Source: Laccaria trichodermophora
Taxonomy: Eukaryota; Basidiomycota; Agaricomycetes; Agaricales; Hydnangiaceae
Assembly (NCBI GenBank): GCA_018417955.1
Contig: JACTVC010000003.1
Location: forward strand, 1,178,001 to 1,242,000
DNA length: 64,000 bases
Reading direction: 5' to 3'
The notes under the pieces are model-generated. The model worked only from the letters and a program-made list of their open reading frames with translations. It was not told where the DNA came from and made no database searches. Below are positions 49,815 through 62,012 of this stretch, in pieces. Position 1 is the first letter of the stretch. Each line of letters opens with the position of its first letter. Made by a program: the position numbers and the translations under genes.

Positions 49815-52800
49815 TCACGCGTTACCGCCAATATTAGGGTGCCATAACCCGAAGAACGCACCAGCAGACGAAACCATACCCACAGCCTTATCTACTATTG
49901 TCGACCCTCCCTCCAAAGAAACGGGTGAGGTCAACAATGCTTTGGGGCTCACTGGGCTGACATACGATGTGCTGGGAAGTGACGGGGAGGGCGAGGGTAT
50001 CAGTGGCGGGGGTTTCGCTTTCGTTGGTGTGGAAGAAGCGGTGGATGATACGGATGATGACCGGACATGATGTGAATGGGGTGGGAGTGGAGAGGTTCGC
50101 GTTGGCGACACGGCTGCCGGGGTAGGCGTTGACCCAGAACCACTGGATCTCGACGACGACCCTACACTAGCTGTTGAAGCCGAGGGCGGTAACCCAACAG
50201 TAGGGACCAGTCCGACAGGTGGCATGAGCATCTCAAAAATGGGCGAGTTCGAAGGGGTAGGATGCGTCGTCCTCCTATGTTCTTCCTCTGCTCTCCTTAG
50301 ATGCTGTTCCTCCTTCAGCATCCGCTCGCTGTCTCCAACGACAGTCTGTGAGCTGCTGGTAGAGGTTGAGGAGGACGTCGATGAAAAACTAGCTTCCATC
50401 GGCGGTGCAACTGTCGTTCTCCCATTTCCCAGAATGGGAGAAGAAGCCTCCTCCGCAGGAGGTATTGAACGCGGTGGCTCTGGGCTGACACTGACACTAG
50501 CACTAAGCCTCTTGCCAGTTGTTCGATCCCGACCTCGTCGCCCGTTGTCATTTCCCCTTGGCTCGTCCCCTCTTCCCCTTTGATCTCTCTCTCTTTCACC
50601 ACCCAACTTCTCCCTGTCGACCCTTCCTCCAGCATACGCGACACCAATTGTACCTACTATTCCCTTGTCAGGGGATAGGTTGCCAATAGGACTTGTACTG
50701 CTGTTCCCCGGTCCACCCGCCCGATCCCTGTCCCATGAAGACGAAGCTGAAGTGGGCGTACGCGTACTCGACCGCCCTCTTGATTGTGACCGATTGGGTT
50801 GGGCGAGATCCTGGTATGATCGACCACGAGGGGGGGGAGAGAGTAACGAAGACGTCTGGACAGGCGCGGATGATGGCGAAAGGGATGAGCTGCGACGTTC
50901 GAGATCTGGAGCTTGTGTTGGAGCCACAACAGGGGTGCGTAACGCGTTTGATGCATGGATGGGGATCTCCAGCGTCAGAGGGCTGGAGGACGGTTGATGA
51001 GGAGGTTTGGGAGTGGATGAAAGAAGGGCAGGCGAGGGAGTTCGGGAATGTGACCTAGATCGGGAACGAGAGCGTGATTCTCTATGCAGAGAACGATTTT
51101 CTCGTTCTCGTTCTACAAGTGCTGTTGAAGCTGACCTTGGGCTCGTTGATAGTGCTTCTCTATCAATTACTGCACGACCACCGGTTCCTTTCGGATATCC
51201 TCTGAGCCCCTTCCGCATACCGGTGTACTCCTCACCCAGATCGGGCCCGCTGAAGAAGTCATACGCATCCGGGACGTGCTGCACACTTCTGCCCCTCCTT
51301 CCTTGATCCACAACAACGGTGGGCACCGATGATACATGACTGGATTGTGGCCCATGCATATAAGTCCTGTGAGATAACGAAGAGCGGGATGATGGGTTGT
51401 CCAAGATAGGGATCGGCAGACTGGCCGCTGCACCGCGCCCACCGTCTGCGAAGTCACCAAAGCCAGTATTCAGCACGGTCTCGCGATCGACCTCCATCCT
51501 ATCATTCTCCACTTTTGCATCCTTGTTAAACTTCATCCTCCCAAAGATAACGACATCGTCATCCTCCTCCTCCTCTTCATAGCCGTCCTCACCACCATAC
51601 ACTTCCTCATCCTCCTCCTCCACGCCCATCCCAAGGCTATAATTGCTCCCAAACGGCGGCACGTAAACCAGCTCGACAGGGGTCCCATCGGATATTTGCT
51701 CTTCAGAAGCACTCCCCCTGCGCTTCCCTTTACCGTCGCCATACCCCCACATGCGCTCACTCCAAATTGCAAGGCCGTCATCACTATTCGCACCTTCATC
51801 TCCAAACCCCTCCTCCCACGCTCCCGTTGTCTTCAACATCGTAGGTGCAATGGGGGCGATGGTTACATGGATGTCTGATGCCCTTCGGATGAGCGGTGGT
51901 GCCCGCCGCGATGGTTTGTGTGTAGTTGAGCTTGCAAGACGCGAGGCGAGACCAGGATTGCGTAAAGTAGAGGTCGAATCAAGATTGTCACCCCTGGAAG
52001 GAGAAGATGATGACTGTGACGTAGACGCTGATGTGGTCGAAGCGGAGGACGATGAGGACGTCGTGGACACTTTTGAATGGGAGCGCGGTCCTTGCTTCTT
52101 GGGGGTATGACGATGTGATGTGGGTCGCATTTCAATGATACCATCATCTTCCTCGTCCTCCTCTTCGTAAGGTGAATCTGAATCGCTGCCAACTGCACTG
52201 CCATGAAGAGGACGAATATCCCAAGGAGCCTCGATCTCAGTGTCGTCTTCGCCCGCTGAGTCTTCCTCATCCTCATCGTACCTGAAAGATTATTTAGTAT
52301 TATATCAAAAAAGGAAGAAAATAAATAGATACCCGTTATCCTCGTCCCAGCCACGACGACCGCCAGCCCACAAGCCCTCTTTCTGTCCTAAAAATAAGCC
52401 TGAACTGCTCTTTTTCGGCTTTTCAATGGCTATGCATTGTTCTACAAAGGTATTAAAGCTGATATGCTTTTTCTTCTGCTGAGTTCGTTCAGTACTACCT
52501 GCACTTCCCCCAGCACTGGAATTCGAGTCCTGGGAATGTGAAGCGCGGACGGAACTTGGGAAATATATTGACTTGTGAGGGGATCCGACCGGCAGAGCGA
52601 CTGGAGGGTCGAGGCGGGGCGGAGAGTCTTTCCGGAAGGCGCGGCTGGGGCCCCATCGGCTGATATGGGTGTCGCTCTTGGTATGCATCAGTGACGGTCG
52701 TTTGTGGGACTTGAACTGATTCTGGGAGAGAAGTCGAAGATCCGGCTGAACGTTTGAGCGATCTTCCTCATCGTCGGATTCAGCGGGGCTAAAGACGGGG

Positions 52801-53331
52801 GATGTAGGGAGGTCACTGGTAAGGAGTTCGCTAATGCTACGGTATTTGAGGATAGGTTTCCGAGGTTTATGAGAGGAAAGGTCAAGACGATCATGCGCAG
52901 AAGCAGGATTTGATGATTCGACACTGTCTGGAACTGAATCGGGTTTCGGTGGTGGTGTCCAGTCAACGGCGGTGTGAAGAGGACCATACAGCCAAGTCAC
53001 ATCCGAGTCTTTCAACCTTGAGAGAGAGTAAGACGTAAAGCTAGATTAGTTATAGCGATGACACAGACCAATTTAGTGTCTCTGGTGTCACTGTCTTGAG
53101 TTTATTTCTTTGCTTCCACCACGTTCTCCAAGAAGCATTCTCCAGACGAACGCCGTTCGCAATCTCATTTTTCTGACGGGTCATATTTCGCCATGAACGC
53201 CATACGTCCTCCTCCTCCCAGTCATGGGAAAGGTAGTCGACCTGGCCCCGAGGGAGGGTAGAGAGCGATGAGTCGTCTGGTACGGCGTTGGTAGAGACTG
53301 AGACTAGAAGAACAGGGAGGTAGTTTGCCAT
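49815..53331 (-). CDS. REG1: Reg1-like regulatory subunit of protein phosphatase 1
   Basis: Three exons (53069-53331, 52333-53016, 49815-52281) give 1,137 residues in frame. Residues ~30-105 carry the fungal DUF1752-type block: VDYLSHDWEEEDVWRSWRNM, TRQKNEIANGVRLENASWRT, then WLKDSDVTWLYGP. At residues ~271-275 lies KHISF followed by NTFVEQCIA, the RVxF-like PP1-docking site plus the conserved FVEQC segment. Much of the rest is disordered Ser/Thr/Glu/Asp-rich sequence. By family knowledge Reg1 targets PP1 (Glc7) to dephosphorylate Snf1/AMPK and to keep glucose repression. A second VVIFG-type hydrophobic site lies in the acidic region near 51550. Confidence 0.88.
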
Positions 53332-55414
53332 CTGGGAGAGGGACAGGGCGAAGAATTAGGTCGGTTAATAGGGTAATTCGCGGTTTGATCGAGGATAAGT
53401 TTACAGCGTTGGGATGAAATGAAATAGTGTGTAAGATGGCACTGATACTGTCGTTGGCGACGTAAACAACGACGAGCGGCAACGGCGAGAACAGCGACGA
53501 GCGCAGGGGGAAAAGAGGAGCCACGAGTAGCGACGTGAAGGTCAGAGACCAAAACTGTCGGCAGCTGGTCGGTCGCCTCAACTGTGACGCCAACACCAGG
53601 CACATTGTCACCCGTGACTGCTCCGATATCATTCGGGCCGGGACTGCACATTACAACTCCGCTAGCACGTTCTTCACTCAGCGTCAGTGCAAACTTTGGT
53701 CCATCTGCAGCCAACTGCCTGCTCCTCTTGTTCCGCCCGTCTCTTTCTCTCAACTTTCTCTCACCCCCCCGCACTCAATCTCCCATATCTCCGCATTCAA
53801 CAACCCTCCTTACTTCTACTTTTGTATATATTTTCACATGCCTGTTCAATCACCCCGCCTAAACCTTAGGCTTCAACTGCTTCCGGTCCGTGCATCTTCA
53901 CCCGCCAGAATTTGATTTGCACCCTGCGACGACTTCCGACTTTGGTCGGCGGCTCTACATACCCTTGCTAGGTTCCCATTATTTATAAACATCATCTCGC
54001 CTCGTCTCGCTACCGATCCCCAACACCTAACATGCATTGGCATCAACGGCGATCTCTTCACTTGAGGGCTTCTTTCGAACTCACCTTGTCTGCGCTGCAT
54101 GTCATGGTCACTTCATCAATACATCTTCTAATTTGGCTTATACGAGCTTGGATAATTGTGCCTCTCGCAGTCTCCACCGCTCACCTGATCCTCATCTCGC
54201 GCCCAATTTTTTTTTATTACTTGGCCTCACACGCCGCATCCAGCACTCTCTCTTGACGTGACCACGTGTACTCGTTCTGTGATCGCTGTTCAGGCGTGCG
54301 TCCAGGGAGCCTGCTTCTTGTCTCGATCATGAACATCCACCCCGCTGTGTGATTTTGGCAGTTTAAAATAACCCACGTATCTTGCTTCATTTACTCTCTT
54401 TCTCACTTTCTTTTCCTCAGCTTCGCTGGTGGGACGTGGCCATCCCATCTTGACCCCAACGGCACCCCGGTGCGCAAAACCGATGCTAAGCATGGAGGTG
54501 GCGGCGGCCTGTCACCCTAATCAACGTTCAAAACATACTTATCACTTGCACTCATTCAGTCGTTATCGCCGTTTCGCGTGGGGGTAATTAGCGTTCACAC
54601 CCCCACGGGAGTCCACGGCCTATGGGCTACGGCCGATGGTGTGCCTAGTACGACATCATGGCGACCGCCTCCCCACCGCTAGTCTCAATATTACAGCGGA
54701 GATGATACACCACTAATTGGTTCATTCCGACAATCCAGCGAAAAATGGTTAGATGATGATCATATGATGTGACCGACAGATAGACAATAGTTGCTCTAAT
54801 GATTCAAATCAATCAATGTGGCTGGATCTAGTACTAGCGTGGACTTGCAAGGCGACGACTTGCTCAAATTTCACCCCACTCACAACAGAGTTGTGAATAC
54901 TAGGTGATCCGATTTTTCGTATGAGATGAATTGAAACATCGGAACTTGCAGATATTTGATCTTAAACAATTGTTTCGCTGCGCATAGCGTACCAATTCAA
55001 CGGTGATGCTCTCAAAGTGGTTGACCCTATAAAACATGAACACAAGATCCGGAGGCAGCTGAGCGCTAAACCTCCCTTCACCATAGATTCTGTTGAACAC
55101 AGTTTCTCGCGCTGATCAATGTCAGATAGATTCTGTGTTGAGGAAAGTAAGTAAGGGTTGGTGGTGTTTTCGGAGCTTTTAGATCGTTCCCGCGATGCTC
55201 TTGAGTCTTGACAAATTTTGACAGTCACCTAAACGAAGTGCAGGGAAGGCCAGCTCTTCATCTTCATATGAACGAATTAGGCGGCCCTGCGGATTACGAT
55301 CTCCATCTGGCTGGTTCTTGAAATTTCTGGATCCGATGCCCTGCGTCCTCGAGGCAAAATTACAGCAGTTGTACGGCAGTGTTTCCCAAAGAAAACATGT
55401 CCTACGAAAAACAA
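53332..55414. other. 2.1-kb gene-poor region upstream of REG1
   Basis: Pyrimidine-rich patches between ~53720 and 54250 make several spurious open frames. I support no exon. Likely contains the long REG1 promoter. Confidence 0.4.
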
Positions 55415-56623
55415 GGATAATTCTATTTGTGAACCCCCTTCACGCGTGAACCCCCTCCTCTTCTATGTAAGAACCCGGTTCACACGGTCGGAGGTCGGTG
55501 ATGGCAAGAATATTCTTTCATTACATAATTAACTAACTGTTGTGAAAACGGTGTAGATCTCAAGTATATTGACTGCATGGAAGTGTCGAGGACATCTCAA
55601 CCGGCATAAAGGATCCTAGGTGTTGATGGGCAGAGCGAGAACTCCACAAAAGCACACGCACCGCGGTAGGTGCAAAGCACTGTGCTCAATTCGTGAAAAT
55701 GGATCCAAGTAGGTAGATTAACACATACTTGCCCACCTCAGCTGAAAGACGGGTAGTAGTTTTGTGCAACAGGGCCCTCCACCTGCGCTTCGACAATCGT
55801 GAACAAGCCATCTTGAAGATCCCAGCCAACCCTTCGTTCTTCTCCGCTGCACGCGAAGCGATTACCATGGAATTCGGAACTCGAACAACATGGGCTCGAA
55901 ATCTTGGTTCCCACCCTGTTGGCCTACAATCCCAGAAAGACAACTCGTAGCTCGCAATGAACACAATGGAAAGACAAGACGGTGTGGCACTTGAAAGGCG
56001 GTGGGCAAAGATGCGAAAGCGTGACGATGTGGATTACGTGGTCAAAAGTGCACCGTAAGACCAGATTGAGAGTTCGTATTCCAAGGAAGGTGTTGCAAAC
56101 GCGTCCGCTGTGCTGGAAGAACCTGGTCAAGGAAGACCTTGAGCCAGCAGAGGATGCAAAGTTGTGGAGGCTCACTGGAGACTAGGGTGAGGGTGAAGCA
56201 TAGATTGGGCCCGTTCCCAAACGGTTGTGATGGTGGGATGGGAGGAGAACGGATGTTGACCAAGGCCCGTGTACACTGTACGTCCACTCTCGAGGCTGAA
56301 CTTCTTCGCTTTCGCAAACTTCTCCGGTAGTGCCTAAATCTCATTGCAGAAAGAACAGGACGACACAGCGTGAGTTGAGGCTTGCCCGTGAGATTGTATA
56401 TCGCAAGTTGTCTGGGTGATGGGTGGTTCGTTGGCAAGAAAGACGGCGCATACGCCTGGATTATGCGGTCATGTTGGTTGCGGTCACTTGTCAGACGGTG
56501 GGATAACTGGCGGCGGCGCCGAAGCTGGCCGAAAATGGATGAACCTCATTGATTTCCATGATTCTTTGTCAGCATCAACCCTGGGGTTCATCGCATGAAG
56601 GGGGTTCACAAATAGAATTATCC
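55415..56623. mobile_element. 1,209-bp element with 41-bp inverted ends and 9-bp target duplications
   Basis: Both ends read inward GGATAATTCTATTTGTGAAC and onward. The first 28 bp are identical and the match extends to about 41 bp with two or three mismatches. The element is flanked on both sides by the same 9 bp, GAAAAACAA (55406-55414 and 56624-56632), so it is an intact insertion. Open frames inside are short and none resembles a transposase. A 9-bp duplication is typical of Mutator-like elements, so this may be a non-autonomous member. The interior could include captured sequence. Confidence 0.85.
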
Positions 56624-56632
56624 GAAAAACAA

Positions 56633-57136
56633 GTGACTGATATTATATGAAGGTGCGCGCTAATAATTTATGTTCCAAAATATCAAACATTGAATAAAGC
56701 TGGAACTCAGTCGATCTAAGGACCCACTTACACCCACTAACGGTCTTTTGAGCATGTCGTGACTCGGGTGTCTGCGACGGAGCATAAGCATAAGCACACT
56801 GCCAGAAAGAGTAGACGTTGGATCCAGAAGGGGCGATGTCTGTTTGATAGGTATGAGAGCCTTACGACCAAGTCACCTCCCGTGATCGTTTCCCTCGAGT
56901 TTCATGATCGATTGAGAAGAGTCCGGGGGATGCGGGCATAAGGATGTCATTCAGTTAGTGACTTCTTTCTATTCTTGTACGTGAACGGTTTTGGGTGGCC
57001 GCCAGTGTAGTGCTGCGCAGAACTCAACTTGAAGCGTTGACGCCAAGCTGAGTCAACTGGGCGCCCGTCAACTTGCTACCAATCAGAGTCGTAAAAAATA
57101 AAGAGAAAAAATTCTAGACGCACTGTACGTTCTCAT
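56633..57136. other. Spacer between two mobile elements
   Basis: No supported gene. Confidence 0.4.
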
Positions 57137-57622
57137 TCACTTGAGACAGCGACGAATATGTAGGGCTACATATGTACAAACATATGCTCTCAAAACTGTG
57201 GAATACGCTGAAATCTCTTTTGTCCTGGTATATTTACTCTCAATTTCTAAGTTTGGTGATAGATTTGTACATCTACCATATCCATACAACAAACTTACAA
57301 TAAAAAAAGGGGTCAGATCCTAAAAATGAACAAACAAATATGATCTGAGTTCATATTTAGAATATGCTAAAATTTTGGCCCAGGAAGTTCAGCAAATTCT
57401 AAATATGAATTTAGATCATATTTATTCAATCATTTTTTGGATCTGATCCTTTTTTTTATTGTAAGTTTATTTTATGCATATGTTGGATATACACTTCCAT
57501 CACCAAACTTAGAAAATGAGAGCAAATATGTTAAGGGAACACTGGTTTTGGTCTATTCTCCAGTTTTTAGTGCCTATGTTTACACCTATGTGGCCCTTCA
57601 TATCCGTCGCTGCCTGAAGTGA
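57137..57622. repeat. ~486-bp foldback palindrome
   Basis: The left half (TCACTTGAGACAGCGACGAA...) is the near reverse complement of the right half (...TCGCTGCCTGAAGTGA). The halves are ~240 bp each, meeting at about 57380 with a loop of about 10 nt. Shared arm blocks include TCTAAGTTTGGTGAT, AAACTTACAATAAAAAAA and CATATTTAGAAT. By eye about four in five positions pair. It has no coding sequence. As RNA it would make a long hairpin. It resembles a foldback-type MITE; I see no clear target duplication. Confidence 0.85.
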
Positions 57623-58804
57623 TTATTTCAGAAGACACGGATTTAACAGTTTGGCTAAGAGAGACTAAGTAGATGCATGAGACGTACTTTCTCGCCGCCC
57701 TCTACCCTCAAGGCTGTCAACTGAGGGTTTTATTCCAATCAAGTTACACCGCAAAAATCCAAATTCAGTTCGACCAATGACGATCAGATTTTAGACTTAT
57801 AGCAGGCCAAAGTTTTGGTTTTTTAAATCTCTGTGGGAGACGAATTCAATACGGTTCGATGAGGACTCAGGAGTCTTAAGTCCACAAGTTACATGTTACG
57901 AGCAACGAGACCAACTTTGTAACAACTTGAAGTATCCAACCTTCAGATCACAAATTTCACAATCATATGTCCGCCTAATTTTCCCTTTACCTGATTTTTA
58001 GTCCCACAGGGACAAGTGCTGAGCGAGCTGTCCGCGTCATTTTGCAAGAGGAGTATTTACCTGTGTTTGCAATGTTTACGATGTACATAGACAAGCTCGT
58101 GCAAATATGCGCACGTGGGTGTTCCGTCGCTCCTCCAAAGCTCACTAGCCCTCCTCATTATTCCGAACGTCGGCCAACAGCCCTTACGCTGCCGTTAAAG
58201 AGGCTCTGATAAGTCTGATCTTGTATCTAACCGTCATTCTATGTCGCTTCTATGATCTTGACCTTGAAGGTTCAACCATCAGTTGGAATTCAGTTGTCGA
58301 GCTCTTTGACTCACTGTCTACATTGTTGTCCCGAATTGAAAGGCTGGTGCGTCATTTATAAAGCCTGCAAAGAAAATCAGTCATTCCTTATCTCTCTGTA
58401 TAAGTGCAGCAGGGACATCATTGCGGCTTCAATGGCATGTTGATTGAACCTCTGATTTTCGCCGCGTCCGCCCTGGTCGTCAACCAACTTTGAGCTGGTG
58501 GCAAAGTTCAAAAGTTTCTGGCGATTTTGCATGCTTCATGAAGTCGACGAGGTGTGCAAAGCTTGACAAGAAAACTCATTCAGACCTAGACTCGTCTAGA
58601 CTCCCGCCATTGTTTGTTAAGCGCTGGTGATTATGTGCCTGTCGCTCAATTCAGGACAAAGAACTCCAGAGTGGTTCACAGCGGCGGCGGCGGGCGGCGC
58701 TCGTACGTTGATTATATAAATGAACGCAGATTGTTCTGAATTACACTTTCTTCCTTTCTTTTCATCTGTAGCCTTCACATTCTCTTTCTCCTTCTCAAGA
58801 CTCG
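57623..58804. other. Upstream region of the first DUF3455-like gene
   Basis: No gene seen. A TATATAA box at 58713-58719 lies about 86 nt before the start at 58805, and a CT-rich leader follows it. Confidence 0.55.
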
Positions 58805-59712
58805 ATGTCGCCTTCATTCTTTTTTACTGCCATGCTTGCCGTGGCAGCCCTTGCTGCACCGTTGATCCCTGGAAGCTGCGACATCTCACATGCGCAAATG
58901 ACACTTCCTGCAAATCAAACCGCACTCGCCCAGCCTTCGGGCGCGCCATCCTTTGTCTTGCTTGGAGTAGGTGTTCAGAACTACACATGTTCGGCGGCTG
59001 GTACCTACGCGTAAGCACTGCCTGTTCAGTTTGGGTTGATTAGGGCCGCGAAGCTCACTTTTGCATTAGGAGCGCTGGTGCGGTAGCCCAACTTTTCGAT
59101 ATCTCATGCCTTGTCAAGTCACCCGCGTTTGATAATGTCCAAGACATAGCCTTTTTGAAATGGCAAATGACGCGCGGAAAGGACGATTGTGCATCTGCCG
59201 TCTCTGGAATGCCTCTCACCAGAATGGGCGACCACTATTTTGTTACATCACCATCTGGTACAGGTATCAGCCCCGTCTGGGATTTTAGAGCTTTTGGACG
59301 TTTTAAAGGCAATGCGAATGCCACGGTTCTGGCTGCCAAGGTTGCGAACCTGCCGTCCCCCGCCGGCTCCGAAAACGTTGACTGGCTTCAGCTCAAATCC
59401 GTTTCTGGGGGATTGGCAACTCAGGTACGGCTTATTTCACTTGATTTTTGGCAATATCTTATTTATGCGTGTCTCAGATATACCGGACCGACACGCGAAG
59501 TGGGCAACCACCCGCTTCAGTTAGTGCTTCATTTTAAAAATGAGCTCCAGTTGTCTTACGTGAATTTTTCAGTGTACCCCAGGGTCAGCCCTCATTTCCG
59601 TCAAGTACACATCCAAGTACTGTGAGTGTGACTACAATCTGGATCTATCGTCTGCTCATTCATTCCTCAAGGGCTCTTCGGCAGTACTGTGGTACCTGCG
59701 AAACACCCTTGA
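58805..59712 (+). CDS. Secreted DUF3455-like protein, copy A
   Basis: Five exons (58805-59010, 59070-59424, 59478-59519, 59573-59621, 59672-59712) give 230 residues. A signal peptide (MSPSFFFTAMLAVAALAAPL) is followed by the mature core: ALAQPSGAPSFVLLGVGVQN, NYTC, GAVAQLFDISC, and then ITSPSGTGISPVWDF-like VTSPSGTGISPVWDFR. These are the recurring segments of the fungal secreted DUF3455 family (function unknown; some members are mislabelled malate dehydrogenase). It is paralogous to copy B 2.3 kb downstream, with the same intron positions. A TATA box lies at 58713. Confidence 0.85.
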
Positions 59713-61108
59713 TCTGTGTAGATTGGTTGTCATTTTTAACATTACGTTTGTGCGCTGGTCGATCATAATTATTCTACTCGTTCACCCTAATCCTTCCGCA
59801 AACTTTGAGACGAGATATAATCATGCCCTTTATAACGTTCGTTAAGTGGTATCTTACAGGCGGCACAGGCACAACATCGCAAAGGCTAACGTTAACGAGG
59901 TGATCAAGTTCATTGGAATTCAGGATCATCACGCAGTTAAGGTAAACCAAAAGCATAGATCCTTCAACTGCTAAACCGATATTTCTAGATGTTTACACTC
60001 CGATTACATCGTGTTGTGACTGATGTCGCCCTTTCGAACAGAATACGGTGAAGAATGGGGCACTAAGTACTGCCAGTGATGAATTAGCCACCTTACTCTG
60101 GTCCTGCTGCCTGCCTGCCTGATATCCAGACATGATTCGGAGGGTGGCAAGCTCCTTTCATTAGTGATCAGTTTGAAAAACCCTTCAGGCGACTATACAG
60201 AAACTATCTGCCCATCAGTCTGATTGGATCGCACAATAGTTTTTTTTTTTTTTTTTTCAAATCAAGCATCCTTAAGTTTTTTTAAAATGTCTTGAAATTC
60301 CAACCCTTCTTTGGCTTATTTCTTTTCGGACAGGTATCAATGCGAGGGTGCCGGAGCTTTTCACACGATGGCAAGGAGGCGACGACGTGTGCAGATACAC
60401 GTCCTCCACCGTTGCTCTCCTCGATGACACCTGGTTTCACCCGTGATCCAGGAGTCCACGTCGTTGAGATTTCAAAATTCCATAATTCATTCAAAAAGCA
60501 TTTGTGAGTCATTGATTTCTGCGATGCTGTAAAAGGTTCAGAATGTCGCCAGTAGATAAGTGTCTCGTTGGGTGAGCGAATACGCTGCGCTTTTGCCAAT
60601 TGCAAGCGATCTACCTCACGGGCGGTAAAACCATGGAAAAAGTGGTCACCCTCCTTGCGCTGCCAGGCTCCTCGGTTTGAATCAAACTCAACTCTGACGG
60701 ACGCAAGCTCATCCAATTCCAGCGATGCGTGCAAGTGCGTGCAGCGTTACCTGTGCTTCAACCCTTCAATCGGCCCTCTAGGGTCATCGTTCGGCTTTTA
60801 TTGACAGCTCCCTCTGACCCTTTTCCTTTCCGACATGCTTCGTGGTTCTTCGTAAGTCGATAGGTTGTACGAATGCTATAAACCTTGGACTGATAACACG
60901 ACAACGCAGAGAACACCTTATTTGGACTCCATTGTTCGGTTTTAGTCCGGAGAATCTGTGCCAATTCAGAAGTACAATTCTCAGCGGTGGTAGTATGTAC
61001 TTTTGATTGATAAACATACGCGATGTGTTGTCTGAATCAATAGTTCTCTTCTTTCCTCCCTCTTCTTTGGTGTCCCCTCAAGTTTTCATTTTTTGCCTTT
61101 CAGACTCG
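59713..61108. other. Spacer between the two DUF3455-like copies
   Basis: A ~17-nt T run lies at 60241-60257. A 150-codon minus frame (60282-60734) has no domain I recognise and no clear start context. Otherwise nothing is supported. Confidence 0.4.
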
Positions 61109-62012
61109 ATGTCATCTTCACTCTTTATCACCGCCGTGCTAGCCGTGGCGGCCCTTGCTGCACCATTCTCCTCTGGGAACTGCGACATCCAGCATGCGCA
61201 GATAGGACTTCCTGCGAATCAAACTGCGCTCGCCCAACCTTCAGGCGCCCCATCTTTCGTCCTACTTGGAGTCGGTGTTCAGAACTATACGTGTACAACG
61301 AATGGAACATATTTGTGAGCATTTTTGTTCAACTCGAGTCCGAGTTGATTGGCCGGGCCGCAAGCTCATTTCTCGTTAGGAGCGCTGGCGCTGTCGCGCA
61401 ACTCTTTGATATCTCATGTCTCGTCAATTCACCCATGTTCGATGATATTCAAGATGTAGCTTTTCTTCGGTGGCAAGCTACGTCAGATAAGGACGGCTGC
61501 GAAGGCGACGTTACCGGAATGCCTCTTCCCAGAGTGGGCGACCATTACTTCGTTACATCACCATCTGGTACAGGTATCAGCCCCGTCTGGGATTTTAGAG
61601 CTTTTGGACGTTTTAAGGGCGATTCAGCTGCGACGGTTCTTGCTGCAAAGGTCGCAAATCTGCCATCCCCCGACGGTACCGAAAACGTAGATTGGCTACA
61701 GCTCAAGTCCGTTTCTGGAGATTTGGCAACCCAGGTAGGGCGTATATTAAGTGATTCAAGCTACATCTTATATAACCGTCCTTAGATATATCGAACCGAC
61801 ACAAGAGGTGGACAACCACCCGCTTCCGTTAGTTTATTTTATTTTACTTCGACGCGTTGCAGCCATCTCATTCAATATAAATTCACAGTGTACCCCAGGG
61901 TCAGTCCTTGTCTCTGTCAAGTATACGTCGAAGTACTGTAAGTTAATTTCACAATTCCGTTCTACCATTTTCACAATCAAGCGATTTAGGGCTATATGGC
62001 AGTACTGTGTGA
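61109..62012 (+). CDS. Secreted DUF3455-like protein, copy B
   Basis: Five exons (61109-61314, 61380-61734, 61786-61827, 61889-61937, 61990-62012) give 224 residues. Signal peptide MSSSLFITAVLAVAALAAPF, then the same core as copy A (ALAQPSGAPSFVLLGVGVQN, VTSPSGTGISPVWDFR, TPGSVLVSVKYTSKYW). It ends WLYGSTV; copy A reads on to a longer tail. Exon lengths 1-4 are identical in the two copies (206, 355, 42 and 49 nt). Both start in the context GACTCGATGTC. Confidence 0.85.

Noticed and set aside
53535..54261. Overlapping plus-strand frames upstream of REG1
   Set aside because: Pyrimidine-rich sequence yields spurious Ser/Leu/Pro frames, with no consistent exon structure.
60282..60734. 150-codon minus frame between the DUF3455-like genes
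   Set aside because: No recognisable domain and no intron pattern like the neighbours; left as unassigned spacer.
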